From Osedax fenrisi (lineage: Eukaryota; Annelida; Polychaeta; Sabellida; Siboglinidae), in NCBI GenBank assembly GCA_964019155.1, contig OZ025242.1:69002667-69066666 (forward strand): a stretch of DNA of 64,000 bases. The letters run 5' to 3'. The notes under the pieces were generated by a model. That model saw only the letters and a list, made by a program, of their open reading frames with translations. It did not search any database and was not told the DNA's origin. How positions within the stretch are numbered: the first letter of the stretch is position 1; every line of letters begins with the position of its first letter. The position numbers were made by a program, and so were the translations under genes. This document shows, piece by piece, positions 32,953-46,648 of the stretch.

Positions 32953-34280
32953 TATATATTACAGATATATGTATGTAATGTAACAAATAACAAATCAAAA
33001 AATTATCAGAAAAAAAATGAATAGATTTTGTAATAATAATATACATTTTTATATATATATCTGTGATATACTATATAAATTATACATTTTAATATAATAT
33101 ACACGATTAATATTATATAATATACAGGTTAAAAATTATAAATAAATGTATTGAAGCTGTTTATGTATATAATACTATTAAAAGATGAAAACAATTTCTA
33201 ATTTATAACTCAATAAATATGTTTTCATTTTTCAATATAATTAAATTCTATACCACTATTAAAATATATAGCATTTTTTTTCCTAGCACCATATATTTAT
33301 TATCTTTATATTATTTTATAAGCTACTACTACTAATATATATATATATATATATATATATAATCTACATTAATCTGTTGTATATCTGAAATAAATAGAAT
33401 ATTTTTATAATATACCCCTTAAATATTGACAAACTTTAGACTATAATTATTTTCATTTACATGCGTTATAATAAATCTAATTTTGTATTAAATATTGAAT
33501 GTATCTTATTAATATTCTTTCCTATTACTATCTATTTTATATATCAATAGATCTCTAGTACAGTTTTTATATAAGTATTTGGTTATTTTATATACTAATT
33601 TAAAAATTTGTCAAATAAAATATATGATAATTTCAAACTAAAATGGGTTATAATTATAAAATCAATAATTCCTTTCTGAATATAGTTTTGAATATAGTTT
33701 TGAAGAATTGCTTTCTATATGTGTATCTAGTATATAGTGAGTCTCTTTTTGATAATATTCCATAAATCTCAGAAGTTATTTAAAATATGTTCTACTAACA
33801 TACTTGCATGTAATATTTCTGGACTACGATATTCATATGATAGACAATTATATATTAACATACATCATTATCAATTTATGTATATGCTATTTTGTTTATT
33901 AATGAGATAATAATACATTAATATACAATTGTATAACTTTAATGGTGTTAAAATAAAATATTTGAAATCTCAAGGGGAAATTAATAATACAGACTTAATA
34001 AAGCTTATACCATATACAGATTAATGTCACATGATATTGTGTGAATAAGCGATGCAATAAATAGATTGATATAATATAGAGAATAACGCATGCAGTATTC
34101 GGTATGGTGTTATAGGGTAGATTAGAAATTAACCAAAAATCATAATATTGTTACCCATAGTGGCATCTAAAAAATAACTTAAATATAAAAACAAAATTAT
34201 ATGTTTACGTATTTATATAAATAATGTAAAATATATAAATTAATAATAAATAATAATACGAAAACAATTAAAAATAAAAT
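32953..34280. other. AT-rich spacer
   Basis: (TA)n at about 33331-33361 and a short direct duplication TGAATATAGTTTTGAA near 33677. No gene seen. Confidence 0.4.
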
Positions 34281-34284
34281 AATC

Positions 34285-34371
34285 TTATCCGGGCTCACTG
34301 AACGATACTTTATGAGTGACTAAAGCTGAACCTTCTGTAGCGGTGCAAACATACATGTTCTTATGAGTGTG
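34285..34371 (-). CDS. Possible terminal exon, Ig-fold-like ending
   Basis: After GCTAACTACAG the minus strand is open for 28 codons, HTHKNMYVCTATEGSALVTH and KVSFSEPG, then TAA. The YxCxAxxGxxxxxxVxF pattern resembles the F-G strands of an immunoglobulin-like domain. Only one Cys strand is visible and the partner exon is not secure. Confidence 0.22.
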   Translation of the reverse strand, partial: HTHKNMYVCTATEGSALVTHKVSFSEPG

Positions 34372-34460
34372 CTGTAGTTAGCAATCTTAATCTTTAATTG
34401 TTCATCTCATCTATATATGTGTTGTGAATATAGTTAAGTAAGTAATATATAGTTAATTAA

Positions 34461-34493
<33 letters not shown>

Positions 34494-34705
34494 TTAATAA
34501 TATTTATTAGAAGAGTTTTATATGTTTACTGTTTCGTTTTATAGTTTATATATTAAAATACTTTTTCCTTCTAAAGGGCTTCACAATAGCGATATAGCTG
34601 CATGTGTTCTGTTGCCCGTTTATGTCGTAATGTATACTTAATTAATTATTATATTAGACAACTCGAATAGGTGGTGCTCCCACCTAATCTAACGCAATCT
34701 AACTT

Positions 34706-34819
34706 CTATAGAATACAACACAGGGGAACATATAAACTGAAGTTTAAAGATGATCGATGAGTCATCAATGAACGCACGTTTAGCTGAGGAGGATCTACTC
34801 TAGTATCAACTCTATTATA
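34706..34819 (-). CDS. Possible exon upstream of 34285-34371
   Basis: After ATATACAG the minus strand is open for 37 codons (YNRVDTRVDPPQLNVRSLMT ... VPLCCIL) to TAG. Same strand as the possible exon at 34285-34371, but the stop prevents a simple join. No family recognised. Confidence 0.2.
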   Translation of the reverse strand, partial: YNRVDTRVDPPQLNVRSLMTHRSSLNFSLYVPLCCIL

Positions 34820-34947
34820 CTGTATATACTCCTAGAGTATATTTAGTATTATTACGTATATAGATCTATGATATCATATAGATGTATAGATGTAAGATGT
34901 ACGATATCATTAGAAGTTCCATGATGATGGCGTTGTGAAGCATAGGC

Positions 34948-35094
34948 TAATCTAGATGCGACTATGAACGTTTCAATAATAGCGACTGTTTATAATGTTA
35001 TCAAGTATTTATATTAGATAATAATATAAATACATGATAACATTTAGCGCCGGTCACTATTATTGAAGTGTTCACAATCATATCTAGATTACCA
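34948..35094. mobile_element. Foldback MITE, ~147 bp
   Basis: CTAATCTAGATGCGACTATG ... ATGTTATCAAGTATTTATA is followed after about 10 bp by its imperfect reverse complement ending CTAGATTACC. Arms are about 68 bp. Confidence 0.8.
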
Positions 35095-35097
35095 ATA

Positions 35098-35102
35098 TTA
35101 TA

Positions 35103-35134
<32 letters not shown>

Positions 35135-35184
35135 GATATATATATAACTTATTATATATAACTTATTATATATAACATATTATA

Positions 35185-35252
<68 letters not shown>
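35098..35252. repeat. Compound (TA)n with TATATAACTTAT units
   Basis: Two long TA arrays separated by short TATATAACTTATTA repeats. Confidence 0.9.
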
Positions 35253-35259
<7 letters not shown>

Positions 35260-35260
<1 letters not shown>

Positions 35261-36240
35261 TTTATTATTATAAAAGTTTTATTAATAATTTTTGAAATAA
35301 ATAATAAAATATTGTTACTAATATATTAAACTGTTTATAAATAAATTATTATTATATATGGGTATATACATTTATTATACATTATCACTATATTCTTATA
35401 ATCACAATATTTATTATCATATAACAATAGCGTAGGTGATTAAATAAATGTCAACAAGTTTTAAATATAATATAGTGTAATAATTTATATTATAAATTTA
35501 ATTTTGGAATATATTTATTTATTTTATGGAATTTGTTAAATTATTGAAAAATAAATGTATGTGATTCATATACTAATTAAAGTTTACTATCATGCAAAGA
35601 ATATACACATTTATTAAAGTAAAGTTTTAACAATATAACATTAATATAGGTTAGATAAATGTTATTCATATATAAGTACTATATTAATAATGGTAATTAT
35701 TAGATACACCCATTTTGTATCTATCAACAAAACTTAATCATCTATGTAATATCATAGTGCTTTATATGTCATTATAACAATCTATATGCCACATTGAAAA
35801 TTACTTTCAATAACATTAAGAGTTATTAATATATATATATATATGATTAATAAATAACTAATAAATTTAATATTAAAATTAGTTTTTCTATGAAATAATA
35901 AATTTAACATAATGAAATTCTAAGAAATATTGATATTGACATTGTTTATTTATAAAATATATTTTATTATTCTTATGTTCTATTATTGATTTCTAACTGA
36001 AGGGAGTTTACAATTATTAGAAAATTATTAGAGAAAAGTATGTATATTTTAAAAATAAAATGTAAATATGAAATGTATTTTATTTTATATAAGTTGTATT
36101 CAAGTTTAATCTAAAATAATGTATAAGATTTGAAAAATTTAGCATGTGAAAGTAATGAGAAAAAGAAAGATACATTATATTAGTATAAAAAGTATGTAAA
36201 TAAATTATTTGAAATATAATAATAATATTAACTAAATTAT
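35260..36240. other. AT-rich spacer
   Basis: No gene or repeat family recognised beyond simple AT sequence. Confidence 0.4.
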
Positions 36241-36408
36241 AATACTAAACAAAATACCAAACATTTGATAATGCATGCCGAGTTTAAACATATATTCTTA
36301 TGATTATATATTAGAAATCAAATTAAGATTATAAGCAATTTCAACGAATACAATACCATTTACATAAAGGGTATTCTAATCTGTAATGAATTAAATACTA
36401 AACAATTA

Positions 36409-36476
36409 GAATTCACAGGTACACGCATTCGTTAAACCAGACACTGGACATAGAGATACGAACATTGCAGGTGAGG
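36409..36476 (+). CDS. Duplicated exon-like segment, copy 1
   Basis: Between AATTCACAG and TTGCAG|GTGAGG the plus strand reads YTHSLNQTLDIEIRTLQ. The copy at 38790-38827 ends NRTLDIKIQTLQ before the same donor GTGAGG. The donor and the last twelve codons survive in both copies while flanks have drifted, which hints at a real exon. Alternative frames are also open. Product unknown. Confidence 0.25.
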
Positions 36477-38081
36477 GAACGGCATGCATCATAGTGTCGC
36501 ATACAATGCTACGTGAGATGATCGATGTATACGGGAGGCTGGGGTAGCGAGTTCTCTGCAGCCGTCTACAATGAGAGAAAGGGCATCCGATTAATAATAA
36601 CATACGATAAGGTTTATTATTGTAATTATATAAAACAATAAACGAATCTAAATGTATTATTATCTTATTTCAATCATAAAAATAATGTATATACAGCTCC
36701 GTATATGTGGAATTAGTTTTCTTACGAAGGCTTGAAGATACATATTGTTATTTAAACTAGTTAAATATATTATATGCGTATTAAATATATAATTAAGGCA
36801 TAATAAAAATACATGTGATTAGTACAATGTAAAATTAAAATTATGTTTTTAATTTATGAAAAATAAAATAAATATATAAAGAAAACTTCTGATCTTATTC
36901 TAAAAATTTATAATAAAAAATATTATTAGAAAATAATGTATTCAAATAAAATAAATATTCAAGGAAAGTTTCCTAAATAAATTGATTATATATATCAATA
37001 TATATATATAATATAGTGTAACTATAAACTAAATATAAAGAGTATTATGATTTAAAAAAGTTTATAATGGAATAATATTTATATCAAATATTTGTTGTAA
37101 ATTAATATTAGTAAAGTAAAAGTCTTAAATACATAAATTAAATTTATCAACAAAATATATTAGGTAAGTTTATTAGTAAGTTATTTATTTTATAGAAATA
37201 AAGATACAATTAGATCATTATTAAAGCATGCTAAGGCGACTAGTGAAATGTATTTATTACAAAGTTGTTAAGCCACTATGTTTAACCACTATGTTACTTT
37301 AATATAAGATAATGTTCTAAATATTATGTTTACATTTGTTTACAATTTTGATCAAAATTGAAGGTGTGAGGTCTTTTTTAAATTGAACATTAAATGATAG
37401 GAATTTAACATTGAGTATAAACAATAATTAATAAACATTTTTATTTATGTATAATTTGAATAAAATCTTATGAAATGGTTTTAGTATACAATATTATGTA
37501 ATAGAATATTAAAACTAAAAATAAAATAATAATACTAGGAAATATTAATATTTATAAGATTTATTTTTTTAATATTAATTTTTAATTTTTACAAAATTAA
37601 AAATATCAATATTTATTATAATATGAATATATTATAACATTATTAAATTATATATGATATATCTAATAAAGAAATAAAATTATATCATATTTTAATAACA
37701 AAATTAATTCTGTGTAAACAAATTTAATTTTTGGTAAAAAAAAATAAATTTGAAGGTGAATAAATATTTTTTTTAAATATTTTATTATATTAATGTTGAA
37801 ATATTTTAACATGCATGCATGCATGTTAAACATATGTTTTAACATAATAATTACTATTTCACTCTCTCGTGACTCATTAGAACTTTAAAATAATTATTGT
37901 TTTGATGTAAATATATTAATAGCTTACTTTTGTATAATACTACAAAACATCTTTATATTTTATATTGAATAAATACGATAATTTTAAAGTAAACTTTATA
38001 TAATTAAATATCAATAATTATTAAAGGATACCAAACATACAATAATGCATGCTGAGTAAAACTTAACTTTGAGTATATATA

Positions 38082-38621
38082 CTGTAAAACCTCTCTATAA
38101 GAAAAATTGTCATACATTTGATTGGAATTCAACCTTTTCCACATTAAAAAACCTCTTTATAAGAAAACCTTATATAAGAAAAACCTCTTTATAAGAAACT
38201 TATTGTATAAAATATATAAAAAATAATTAATATTTTTATTATATAAGATATTTTTGTTTCTTACAAATATTTTATATTACATTTATATAAATAGCTCAAA
38301 TTAAATACAAATTAATTAATAAATGTTATTGTATATCCTTAAATTTATTAAAATTAATTAATAAATGTTATTATATCCTTAAATTGTAATGACTGTTATC
38401 TAAACATTGTACAGATAAAATTATTTTAAAGCAAACAATTTTGATTACTAGTTTTAAATAAATAAATATACTATATATATATATAACCTATAGGTTATAT
38501 AATAGATTTTCAATTATAAATTAATTTTTTAAATCATTGGAAAAGTACCTCTTTATAAGAAAACCTCTTAATAAGAGAACAATTATTGAAAAAACTAGTT
38601 TCTTATAGAGAGGTTTTCCTG
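38082..38621. mobile_element. pogo/Tigger-like MITE, copy 2
   Basis: CTGTAAAACCTCTCTATAAG at left and CTTATAGAGAGGTTTTCCTG at right, flanked by TA (38080-81, 38622-23). Same orientation and internal order as 32397-32952. Sits within unit 2 of the tandem duplication; unit 1 preserves the pre-insertion site. Confidence 0.88.
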
Positions 38622-39187
38622 TATATTCTTATGATTATATATTAGAATTCAAATTAAGGTTATAAGCAATATCAAAGAATACGATACCATTTACAAAATA
38701 ACTATTCTAATCTGTAATGCATTACATACTAAACAATTAGAATTCAAGTTAATGTACTCGCGCAAGTTAATTTACACGCACACATAGAGTGAATCGTACA
38801 CTGGACATAAAGATACAAACGTTGCAGGTGAGGAGACTGCACTGGGGACCTATGCCTGTGCGAGATGATCGATGGGAGGCTGGAATCCTCTACAGCCATC
38901 TACAATAGAGCGAGATCATCATCCGATTAATGATAAGATAAAGAATAAGGTTTATTATTGTAATACGATAAATGTACAACGAAATAATCAGATTTTCGAG
39001 GTGTTTGATATAAATGATGATATATATGGGTATTCCGATAAAATATTATTTAATTAATAACATTTATCATAATAGAACAACATATTTTATTATTATTAAT
39101 TATCAATTATTAATAATTTATTATTATAATAGTTTCTCTTTGATGATTTTAATTTAAAAAAAATAATATTTGATTTTTATTAAGCCT

Positions 39188-40966
39188 GTCACACCGAAAA
39201 AGTAGGCTAATTTTTCACCGATATCGTACTGATTTTTAACAGATTTTCTCTCTCTCTGTGTACAATAAGCTGGAGCGGCTCGGTCTTTTTTTGTTGAAAA
39301 TTGATGCACCTTCTAGCATTTAATGTTTGGAGTATTTCTGTAACAATGGTATACTTTTTTTTTATTTATATGTAGTATTCGCCGTGCGCCAGAGCTTTTA
39401 AAAATACCTATAAATATTTTTCTATAGAAAAAATACCGCTATTACCTATATTGAAATCACATGACAATTGCATTATAAACAACTAATTTTCAAATTTATA
39501 TTCATTTTTATATACTTTTTAACCACGAACCTTCTTACTAATACACCTTTTTATATTTTATATAAACCCAAACCATTTACTAAATGACAAATAACAGCAT
39601 ATATGGATATAATCGGCTAATCTCACTTTATAAATAATAACTATAAAGATATTCGAATATGGGATATTGGTACTAAAATGAGATTTTATATATTTATGCT
39701 ATTATAATAAAATTTGTATAGTTGGAATGCTTATCAAATTCTATAATAGAAATCATATCTTAGTTTTTTTTAATTTTTATTTAAAAAAAAGTTATGACCA
39801 CAATTGTGAAAAAAAATTAGTAAAAATGTTAAATTTTGTAGATAGAAATTATGATGTATTAATTTATTTATAATACATATTATAACATAACTCATTCAAT
39901 AATGAATATTATATAATGAAATTAACATCATATATTTATTATAAATATAGCTATCTAAATATTTATAGAAATAAAAAAAATATCAGCATTTCTGACCAAT
40001 ATGGGGAACATTGGGATTTTTTTTTTAATAATATTTTTTTTATCTAAAATTAATATAATTTATATTTTTACAAAGCTCTTTAAATTCTATAATATAAGTT
40101 GTATCTTGGTTTTTACAAATTTACAAAAGAAAAAAAATTATAGAACAAACTAATAATTTAAAATTTATAAAAAAATAAGATAAAAAGTAAAATATATTTA
40201 AAAAAATTTCTAACGATTTAAATTCTTTAAAAAAACCCTAATATTAATCCAGTCGATTGAAAAAAAAATGTTGTAATAGTGCGTAAACTTTTTTTTTTTC
40301 AAATATAAAATTTATCATATTTTTACATTAAAATAGTGAATAAATAACCATATGGTATACTATACATTATTTTTTAAATTAATTTCATGTAATAGTACAC
40401 TCATATACTTATGTATATATATTTATGTTTATATTTTATTATAAATGATTTTTTTAATTAAAATTAAAATATTTTGTATTTTTCCAAAATTTCCTGGAAA
40501 TTTCCTGGAAAATCGAAAAAAAATATTGTACAAATATTATCTTATACAAAAATATATAATTCAAACTATAATTGCAGATAAAACTACAAAAAAAAATGTT
40601 AATGATGTTAAATCGAAGTTTCAAATATTTCCTATCTCCTCCATGTTAAACTTCCTATCTCTTCATGTTAAACTTTAATGAGGTGGCGCATCTCCAATAA
40701 TTAATTTTTTTAATTTTTTTTTTTGTATTAAATTTATTATGTTATCTAGTTCATATAAAAAAAAGTGCATCAATTTTCACAAAAAACTTACCGAGCCGCT
40801 CCAGCTTAGTGTACACCCCTACCGATATATACCCTATATATCACCGATATCGTGACGATATCGCTATTCATCATTTGGAGATGTCTCTAAATATTTAACG
40901 ATTTCTCGACGATTTCATTACTGCGCATATCTGTGAAAAATCGGCTGATTTTTTCGGTGTGAATGA
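39188..40966. mobile_element. 1.8-kb nested-TIR element
   Basis: Outer ends TCACACCGAAAAAGTAGGC and the complement of TTCACACCGAAAAAATCAGC. About 70 bp further in, a second and stronger inverted repeat appears: GTGTACAATAAG then CTGGAGCGGCTCGG (39257-39284), ending with AAAATTGATGCAC (about 39298-39310), matched inverted at 40762-40815. The interior is AT-rich with no credible ORF; the plus open frame at 40445-40678 is discounted. Either one element with long gapped TIRs or one element inside another. Confidence 0.7.
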
Positions 40967-41316
40967 AATTATATATATAATTTAAAAAATTATATATTTT
41001 TATATTATTATTATATTTTATTTAAAATAAAAATTACTTTCATTCATTATTTTATTAATATATTCAAATAGTATTCAATTCAATAGTAAATAGTGAAATT
41101 TATTAATTAAATCTATTATAACAAAGTTTTTTCTCAATATTTTAAAATTCACTATAGATATTCCTAAATTGTTACTAAATATACAATAAAACTAAACATA
41201 TGTGTACAATGTACATCATACTAAAAACTAATTTTTTTTAAATTCCTATATTTTGTATGCAATAAAATATTAATGAAAAAAATATAATATTTCATTGAAA
41301 TATTATATTTTTGAAA

Positions 41317-41376
41317 AAACCAAAAAAACCGGATAAAAACACCGAAAAAACCGGATAAAAACCCAAAAAACCGCCA
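41317..41376. repeat. AAAAACCGGATAAAAAC repeats
   Basis: Three short units of AACCGGATAAAAAC / AACCGCCAGCCTGG. Recalls the terminal AAAAAACC/GGTTTTTT repeats of the hAT-like element at 11.2-12.4 kb and may be a fragment of the same family. Confidence 0.45.
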
Positions 41377-42420
41377 GCCTGGTTAAAAATTTTTTCATAC
41401 TAAAGCTTGATGATATATATTGTTATTTAAAATATTTAAACTCTTATATGCATATTAAATATATAATTAAAAGTGAAATAAAAATACATATTATATTTAA
41501 CACAAGGTAATTAATTTATAAAATTAATTTATAATTTATAAAAATTAAAATAAAATTATCCAATTCCTATATAAATTTATGAAAAATAATGTATTATTAA
41601 AAAATTCTCATACATATTATATATATATATAGTGTAACTATAATCTAAATATAAAGAGTAATATGATTTGAAAAAGTTTTTAAAGTGGAATAATATTTCA
41701 TACACATATTTGTTGTAAATTAATATTATAAAGTCTTATATATTCTTAAGAATTTATTACCAAGTTTTAAGCTAATTTATTCTATTAATTGCCTATAAGA
41801 TAATGTTTTAAATATAAGTTTACATTTTTTATTACAATTTTGTCCACAATTAAAGTTCTGAGACCTATTTATTTATCATTAAATGATAGGAAAATTAACA
41901 TATAATTAATACACATATTTATTTATGTATAATTGTATTTGAACAAAATCTTATGAAATGGTTTAGTATACCATATTATCTAATAGAATAAATTATAAAA
42001 CTAAAAATAAAATAATAATTCTAGGAAATATTAATATTTATAGGATATATTTTTATTTTTTTTAATATAAATTTATTATATATAATATGATTATAATATA
42101 ATCATAAATGATATATCTATATTATATATATCTAAATTAAAAAATTAGAATATCATATTTTTAGGAACAAATTAATTCTGTAAAAAAATATCTTCTATTT
42201 AAAGTATTTCATAAAATTAAGTGTTACATTTAAATTTGTTTACAAATATTTTATTATTTATTAACATTACAAAATTTACTTTCCTTCAAATTGATTTTTT
42301 TTCGCCAAAAATGTAACACTTAATTTTATAAGCCTTAAATAAGAATCATTATTTCATTCTCTCGTTGACTGAATAGAACTTTTAAATAATATTTTTTTTG
42401 AAAAATAGTTTAATTTATAT

Positions 42421-42453
42421 TTTTTAATAGAATAACTATATTTCTATAAAATT

Positions 42454-42490
<37 letters not shown>

Positions 42491-43118
42491 GTGTGTGTCT
42501 GTGTGTATGTTTTTGCATGATGGTATGCATATATGCATACCCATACCCATATCATATAAATATAAAATTAGATATGATTACTTTTTAATCTAACCCTCTC
42601 TTCTCCATTATCTTTGCCCTTGCAATCTTTTCACTACAAGAATACAATATTATTATTATATTGTTATGATGTAGCATGAACTAATGATATACATTAAAGG
42701 GAGTACGACTTTCGGAATTATTATGTTAGATATAAAATAATAAAATATTTAATATATTTAAAAGAATATTTTATTAGTAGTACTAATTGAATATAATTTA
42801 AATTACTAGAAATAATATAAACAATTTTGGTTTACTTTATGATTTATGTATTAATTTTGAAAATTTAAATACATTTATAAACATCAAATAGCATTTGTTT
42901 ATTTATAATTGAAGTTAGTCCAATTGAATGCAAGCATTATTGATAAATATTACGTATATATTTTTTATTTTATAATCCTTCATAATGTAATTTGTGTATA
43001 TATATATATGAATATTATTTTTCATATCATATATTTTATGTATTCTATATTATACAAGTACATATATGTATATAATACAATTTTATAAATAGTAATTCAA
43101 AATTTTTTTGAAATAAAC
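42421..43118. other. AT-rich spacer with (TA)n(TG)n
   Basis: Compound microsatellite at about 42461-42510, then featureless sequence. Confidence 0.45.
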
Positions 43119-43120
43119 TT

Positions 43121-43600
43121 TAAATGCCATATACACAAATTAATATTTTATCATTACTATAAATTTGCATTCAATATCACATTGAATAATGGAAATAATG
43201 AATTGTATTTTTCAATATAATATTAGACAATTAATACAATAGGGTGTAATGAAATTGTTTTTTTTTATACTAAAAATTATAAATTATAATTATTTCATTG
43301 TTTATTAATTATAAATAAAACATATATTATAAATATTTTAATATTTTATCATTACTATCAATTTGCATTCAATGCATTTAAATGCCATTTACACAAATTA
43401 ATATTTTATCATTACTATCAATTTGCATTCAATATCACATTGAATAATGGAAATAATGAATTGTAATTTTCAATATAATATTAGACAATTAATACAATAG
43501 GGTGTAATGAAATTGTTTTTTTTTACTAAAAATTATAATTATTTCATTGTTTATTAATTATAAATAAAACATATATTAAAAATATGTTAATGAATGGATA
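43121..43600. repeat. Tandem duplication, 258-bp period
   Basis: TAAATGCCATATACACAAAT at 43121 and TAAATGCCATTTACACAAAT at 43379 start two near-identical copies containing ATCACATTGAATAATGGAAA and CAATAGGGTGTAATGAAATT. Recent. Confidence 0.88.
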
Positions 43601-43697
43601 TATAATAAAAAGTATAACATAATAGAATGATATATTATTAGAAAAGAAAATTATGTGATTACCTATTATTAAATTTGTGTAATTGAATTTACTATAA

Positions 43698-43882
43698 AGG
43701 GGGTATCCAGTATTTCCGGAAATAATGTTTGGAAATCTTTACTAGAAAGTGATTTTCTACCGGCAACTTGCCGAAAATTTAGTAACTTTAAAAGGGGTAC
43801 CCCACTACAACTTGCTAGAAAATCACTTTATAGCAAACATTTCCGGACATTATTTCCGGAAATACTGGTAGTGGGATACCCG
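43698..43882. mobile_element. Foldback MITE, copy 2 (~185 bp)
   Basis: GGGGTATCCAGTATTTCCGG at left, inverted at right as CCGGAAATACTGGTAGTGGG; inner arms TTACTAGAAAGTGATTTTCT/AGAAAATCACTTTATAGCAA. Same family as 27551-27693. Confidence 0.8.
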
Positions 43883-44093
43883 GGGTATAATACCCCCTTA
43901 AGGCATAAATAGGCCTACCTATTTACATGAGGTAAAGTACATACCTGGTACATTGTACCTCCCCTTAATGGTATTGTTATGAAGTGCCACAATAAACGTA
44001 TTACATATATATATATGTATGTATAAGTATAAGTAAATTAATATATAAATTACCTATTTAGTGTTTACCTTAATGAAACCTGTGATAAATTCA

Positions 44094-44215
44094 TCTTCTG
44101 TGCTGACTGGTACAGTGTGCTGACTGGTACAGTGTGATAAGGTGGTACAGTGTGCTGAGGTGGTACAGTGTGATAACTGAGACAGTGTGATGAGGTGGTA
44201 CTGCCAGCACTACCT
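44094..44215. repeat. 20-bp minisatellite (GTGCTGACTGGTACAGT)
   Basis: Six to seven imperfect units of about 18-20 bp around GGTACAGTGTG with GCTGAC/GCTGAGG/GATAAGG variants. Confidence 0.85.
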
Positions 44216-45655
44216 CGCCTGTATCAGATACAGATTCTGCTGCCAGCACACAACAATGGAGGCAGACACCACATCTTTAACAGTAATCTATGCGGGGAGG
44301 ACACACAATAATAATATACAACGTGTATGCTAGTGATAGAATAATTCTATATTGCTCCTTACTGATAAGCGACCTTAATGAGATACTTTCGCGAGTTTTC
44401 ACGTAAAACACAGGGAAAAATGGCTATTTTTTAACTGGTATAACTTTTTTCTTTATAATTATTTTTTCTAATTTTTTTTTTATCATCTAGATAACATTCA
44501 TCTCTAGTTATATAGATACATCATTAAATAATAAATATATTACTAATTAAAGAAAAGTTAATTATAATATTAAAATTATTTAAAAATAAATTTATTACAA
44601 TTTTTTTTTATTATTTTTCAAATAATTATATTAATAGATTGTATTTACTTTAGGTTAAATACCTATATAATAGTAGCCATATATTAGGTATATACTCAGA
44701 TAATGTTATAAAGATTCATAAAAGAGTTCAAAAGTTATTAAAATTTAAAAAAAAATCAAAAAAAAAAACACAGAGATATATAGACATCTAAATTTTACTT
44801 GCATGTTTTCATATTACTAATTCATAATTCCCACCATTTTAAATATGTGTATGATTAAACTTCGTATTTGAGGCACTTATGTTTAATTTGATATGATATA
44901 TTATCATTATTTAACATCATTTTAAAGATAATTATGAATTACATTTTAATATACAAATAATAGCGAAGGTTACGCCTGCCCTAAATGAGATACATTACAG
45001 TGAGTTTACATGTAAAACATAGGGAAAATGGTTATTGATTAAAAGTGATATCTTTTAAATTTATATTATTTTTTTATATATCATTTAAAATATATCAGTA
45101 CTTGTTTAAAATTATGTATTTAGTTGTGTATGTATTTTTTATAAAATAATCATATATATATTTTAAATTAGTTTTTAAAGAAAATCCTATTTTTTCCTGC
45201 TATATGTTTAATTTAAAATATTTATATATACATATTTTTATGCTGTATTATGTTTTCTAAATGTATTTATATTTGAAATATAAATATGCACTATAAAAAA
45301 GTTATCATATTCATGCAAATTAAGCATATGCTATTTTACATTTTAATTTATAATGTTTAATTATATTTATATATACATTACTTGTTGTTTTGTTATATAT
45401 ATAATAAAAATATATATAACAAAATGTATATAAAGTTTTTTTTAATGATCTTATATTTTATATTTTATTAATGATGTATTTACTTTTGTTCTGTTTTATT
45501 TCATTTAAACTATTTTATCTATATTTTTGTTTATTTCATTCATTTATATAGTACTTATTATTTATTTATAAATAATTAAATTATGATTTCATAATTTTAT
45601 GGCAAGTTTAATAATTTATATTATTTTCTATTTTATTCATTGTATATCTATATAA
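44216..45655. other. AT-rich spacer with a duplicated motif
   Basis: GACCTTAATGAGATACTTTC ... AAAACACAGGGAAAAATGG (44369-44420) is loosely repeated as CTAAATGAGATACATTAC ... AAAACATAGGGAAAATGG (44980-45030). No gene recognised. Confidence 0.4.
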
Positions 45656-45658
45656 AAG

Positions 45659-46137
45659 CATCGATATAAAGAAAGTGGATAAGCAATTGAATGTAGTGTA
45701 TGGCACTATCCGCTACGGGCGCTGCAGTCGAAACCCACTATCTGGCCCACTACTTTTTATTTATAATAATATTTATTTATACATATATATATTGATAATT
45801 ACTACCAATGTTAATGTACTATCTATACTAAAAATAAAATTATATATTTAAAATAAATAATATCAACATTCCTCATAATTTTGTGTATATAAATTGAAGT
45901 TATAATACTATTTTATTGATATTTATAATTTAAATCCATTGATATAGATAGAAGTCACTTTAATCTATTTCGACGAAAAGCCTACTGTTTTAATATTTGA
46001 CATATATAATACGACTAATATCCAATCAAAATCACTGATACCATTTTGTTAATTTATCGATAAAAGTGTCATTCACGTGTCTATCTTTTACATGCATTGC
46101 GTGCGTCAATTGCTTATCCACTTTCTTTATATTGATG
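45659..46137. mobile_element. MITE with ~31-bp TIRs, 479 bp
   Basis: CATCGATATAAAGAAAGTGG ATAAGCAATTGA at left, inverted at right with one or two mismatches. The interior has a GC-rich patch near 45700-45750 (GGGCGCTGCAGTCGAAACCC) and otherwise AT-rich DNA. No ORF. Confidence 0.82.
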
Positions 46138-46648
46138 TATAAAAGGAGTCAAATAATATTATATTATCTTTTATTTATAGTTTATTTGGACTTGCTTTAA
46201 ATTGAAGGGTAATTGTCTTGATAAGCTTTAGCCTCTAAAATTAGGATTTTATTAATTAAGTTACTATAAATTGCATAATTAAAGCAGAGTGAAAAAAATA
46301 TTTGGTTAAATTATAAAATAAAACTGCTATATTATGTAGCTATAACATTGAAAATGAATCAATATTACTTATAATTTCAATACATTTTTTTAAAAGGTAT
46401 TCTATTTTGAGTGTATTAGATTTTGACAGTTTTAGCCGTTTATTACAATAAATTTACATGGTGAAGATAGGTTTTGATCGTTAAAGATTATTTTTCATAT
46501 TTAGTATATACAATTATAAAATTTGGGAAAAAATGAAGGTGGCGATAAAGGTTGTCCCTTGAGCATATCGATGCAGCACATACGTTATTCAATATATAGA
46601 TGTCATACCACTAACTATTACTACTACGGCTATGATCTCAGATATGAC

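Larger units (their letters stand above)
36251..42420. repeat. Degenerate tandem duplication, ~1.78-kb unit, with insertions
   Basis: Unit 1 runs from ATACCAAACATTTGATAATG (36251) to about 38028. Unit 2 starts ATACCAAACATACAATAATG (38029), is broken by the pogo-like MITE at 38082-38621 and the TIR element at 39188-40966, and resumes at about 41385-42420 (GAAGGCTTGAAGATACATAT in unit 1 matching TAAAGCTTGATGATATATAT in unit 2). Unit 1 shows the empty MITE site (ACATATATTCTTATG). Divergence is considerable, so the event is old. Confidence 0.75.

Noticed and set aside
45690..45770. tRNA-derived SINE (CAGTCGAAACCC resembles a B box)
   Set aside because: An extra base in the box, no matching A box, and the patch lies inside a TIR element.
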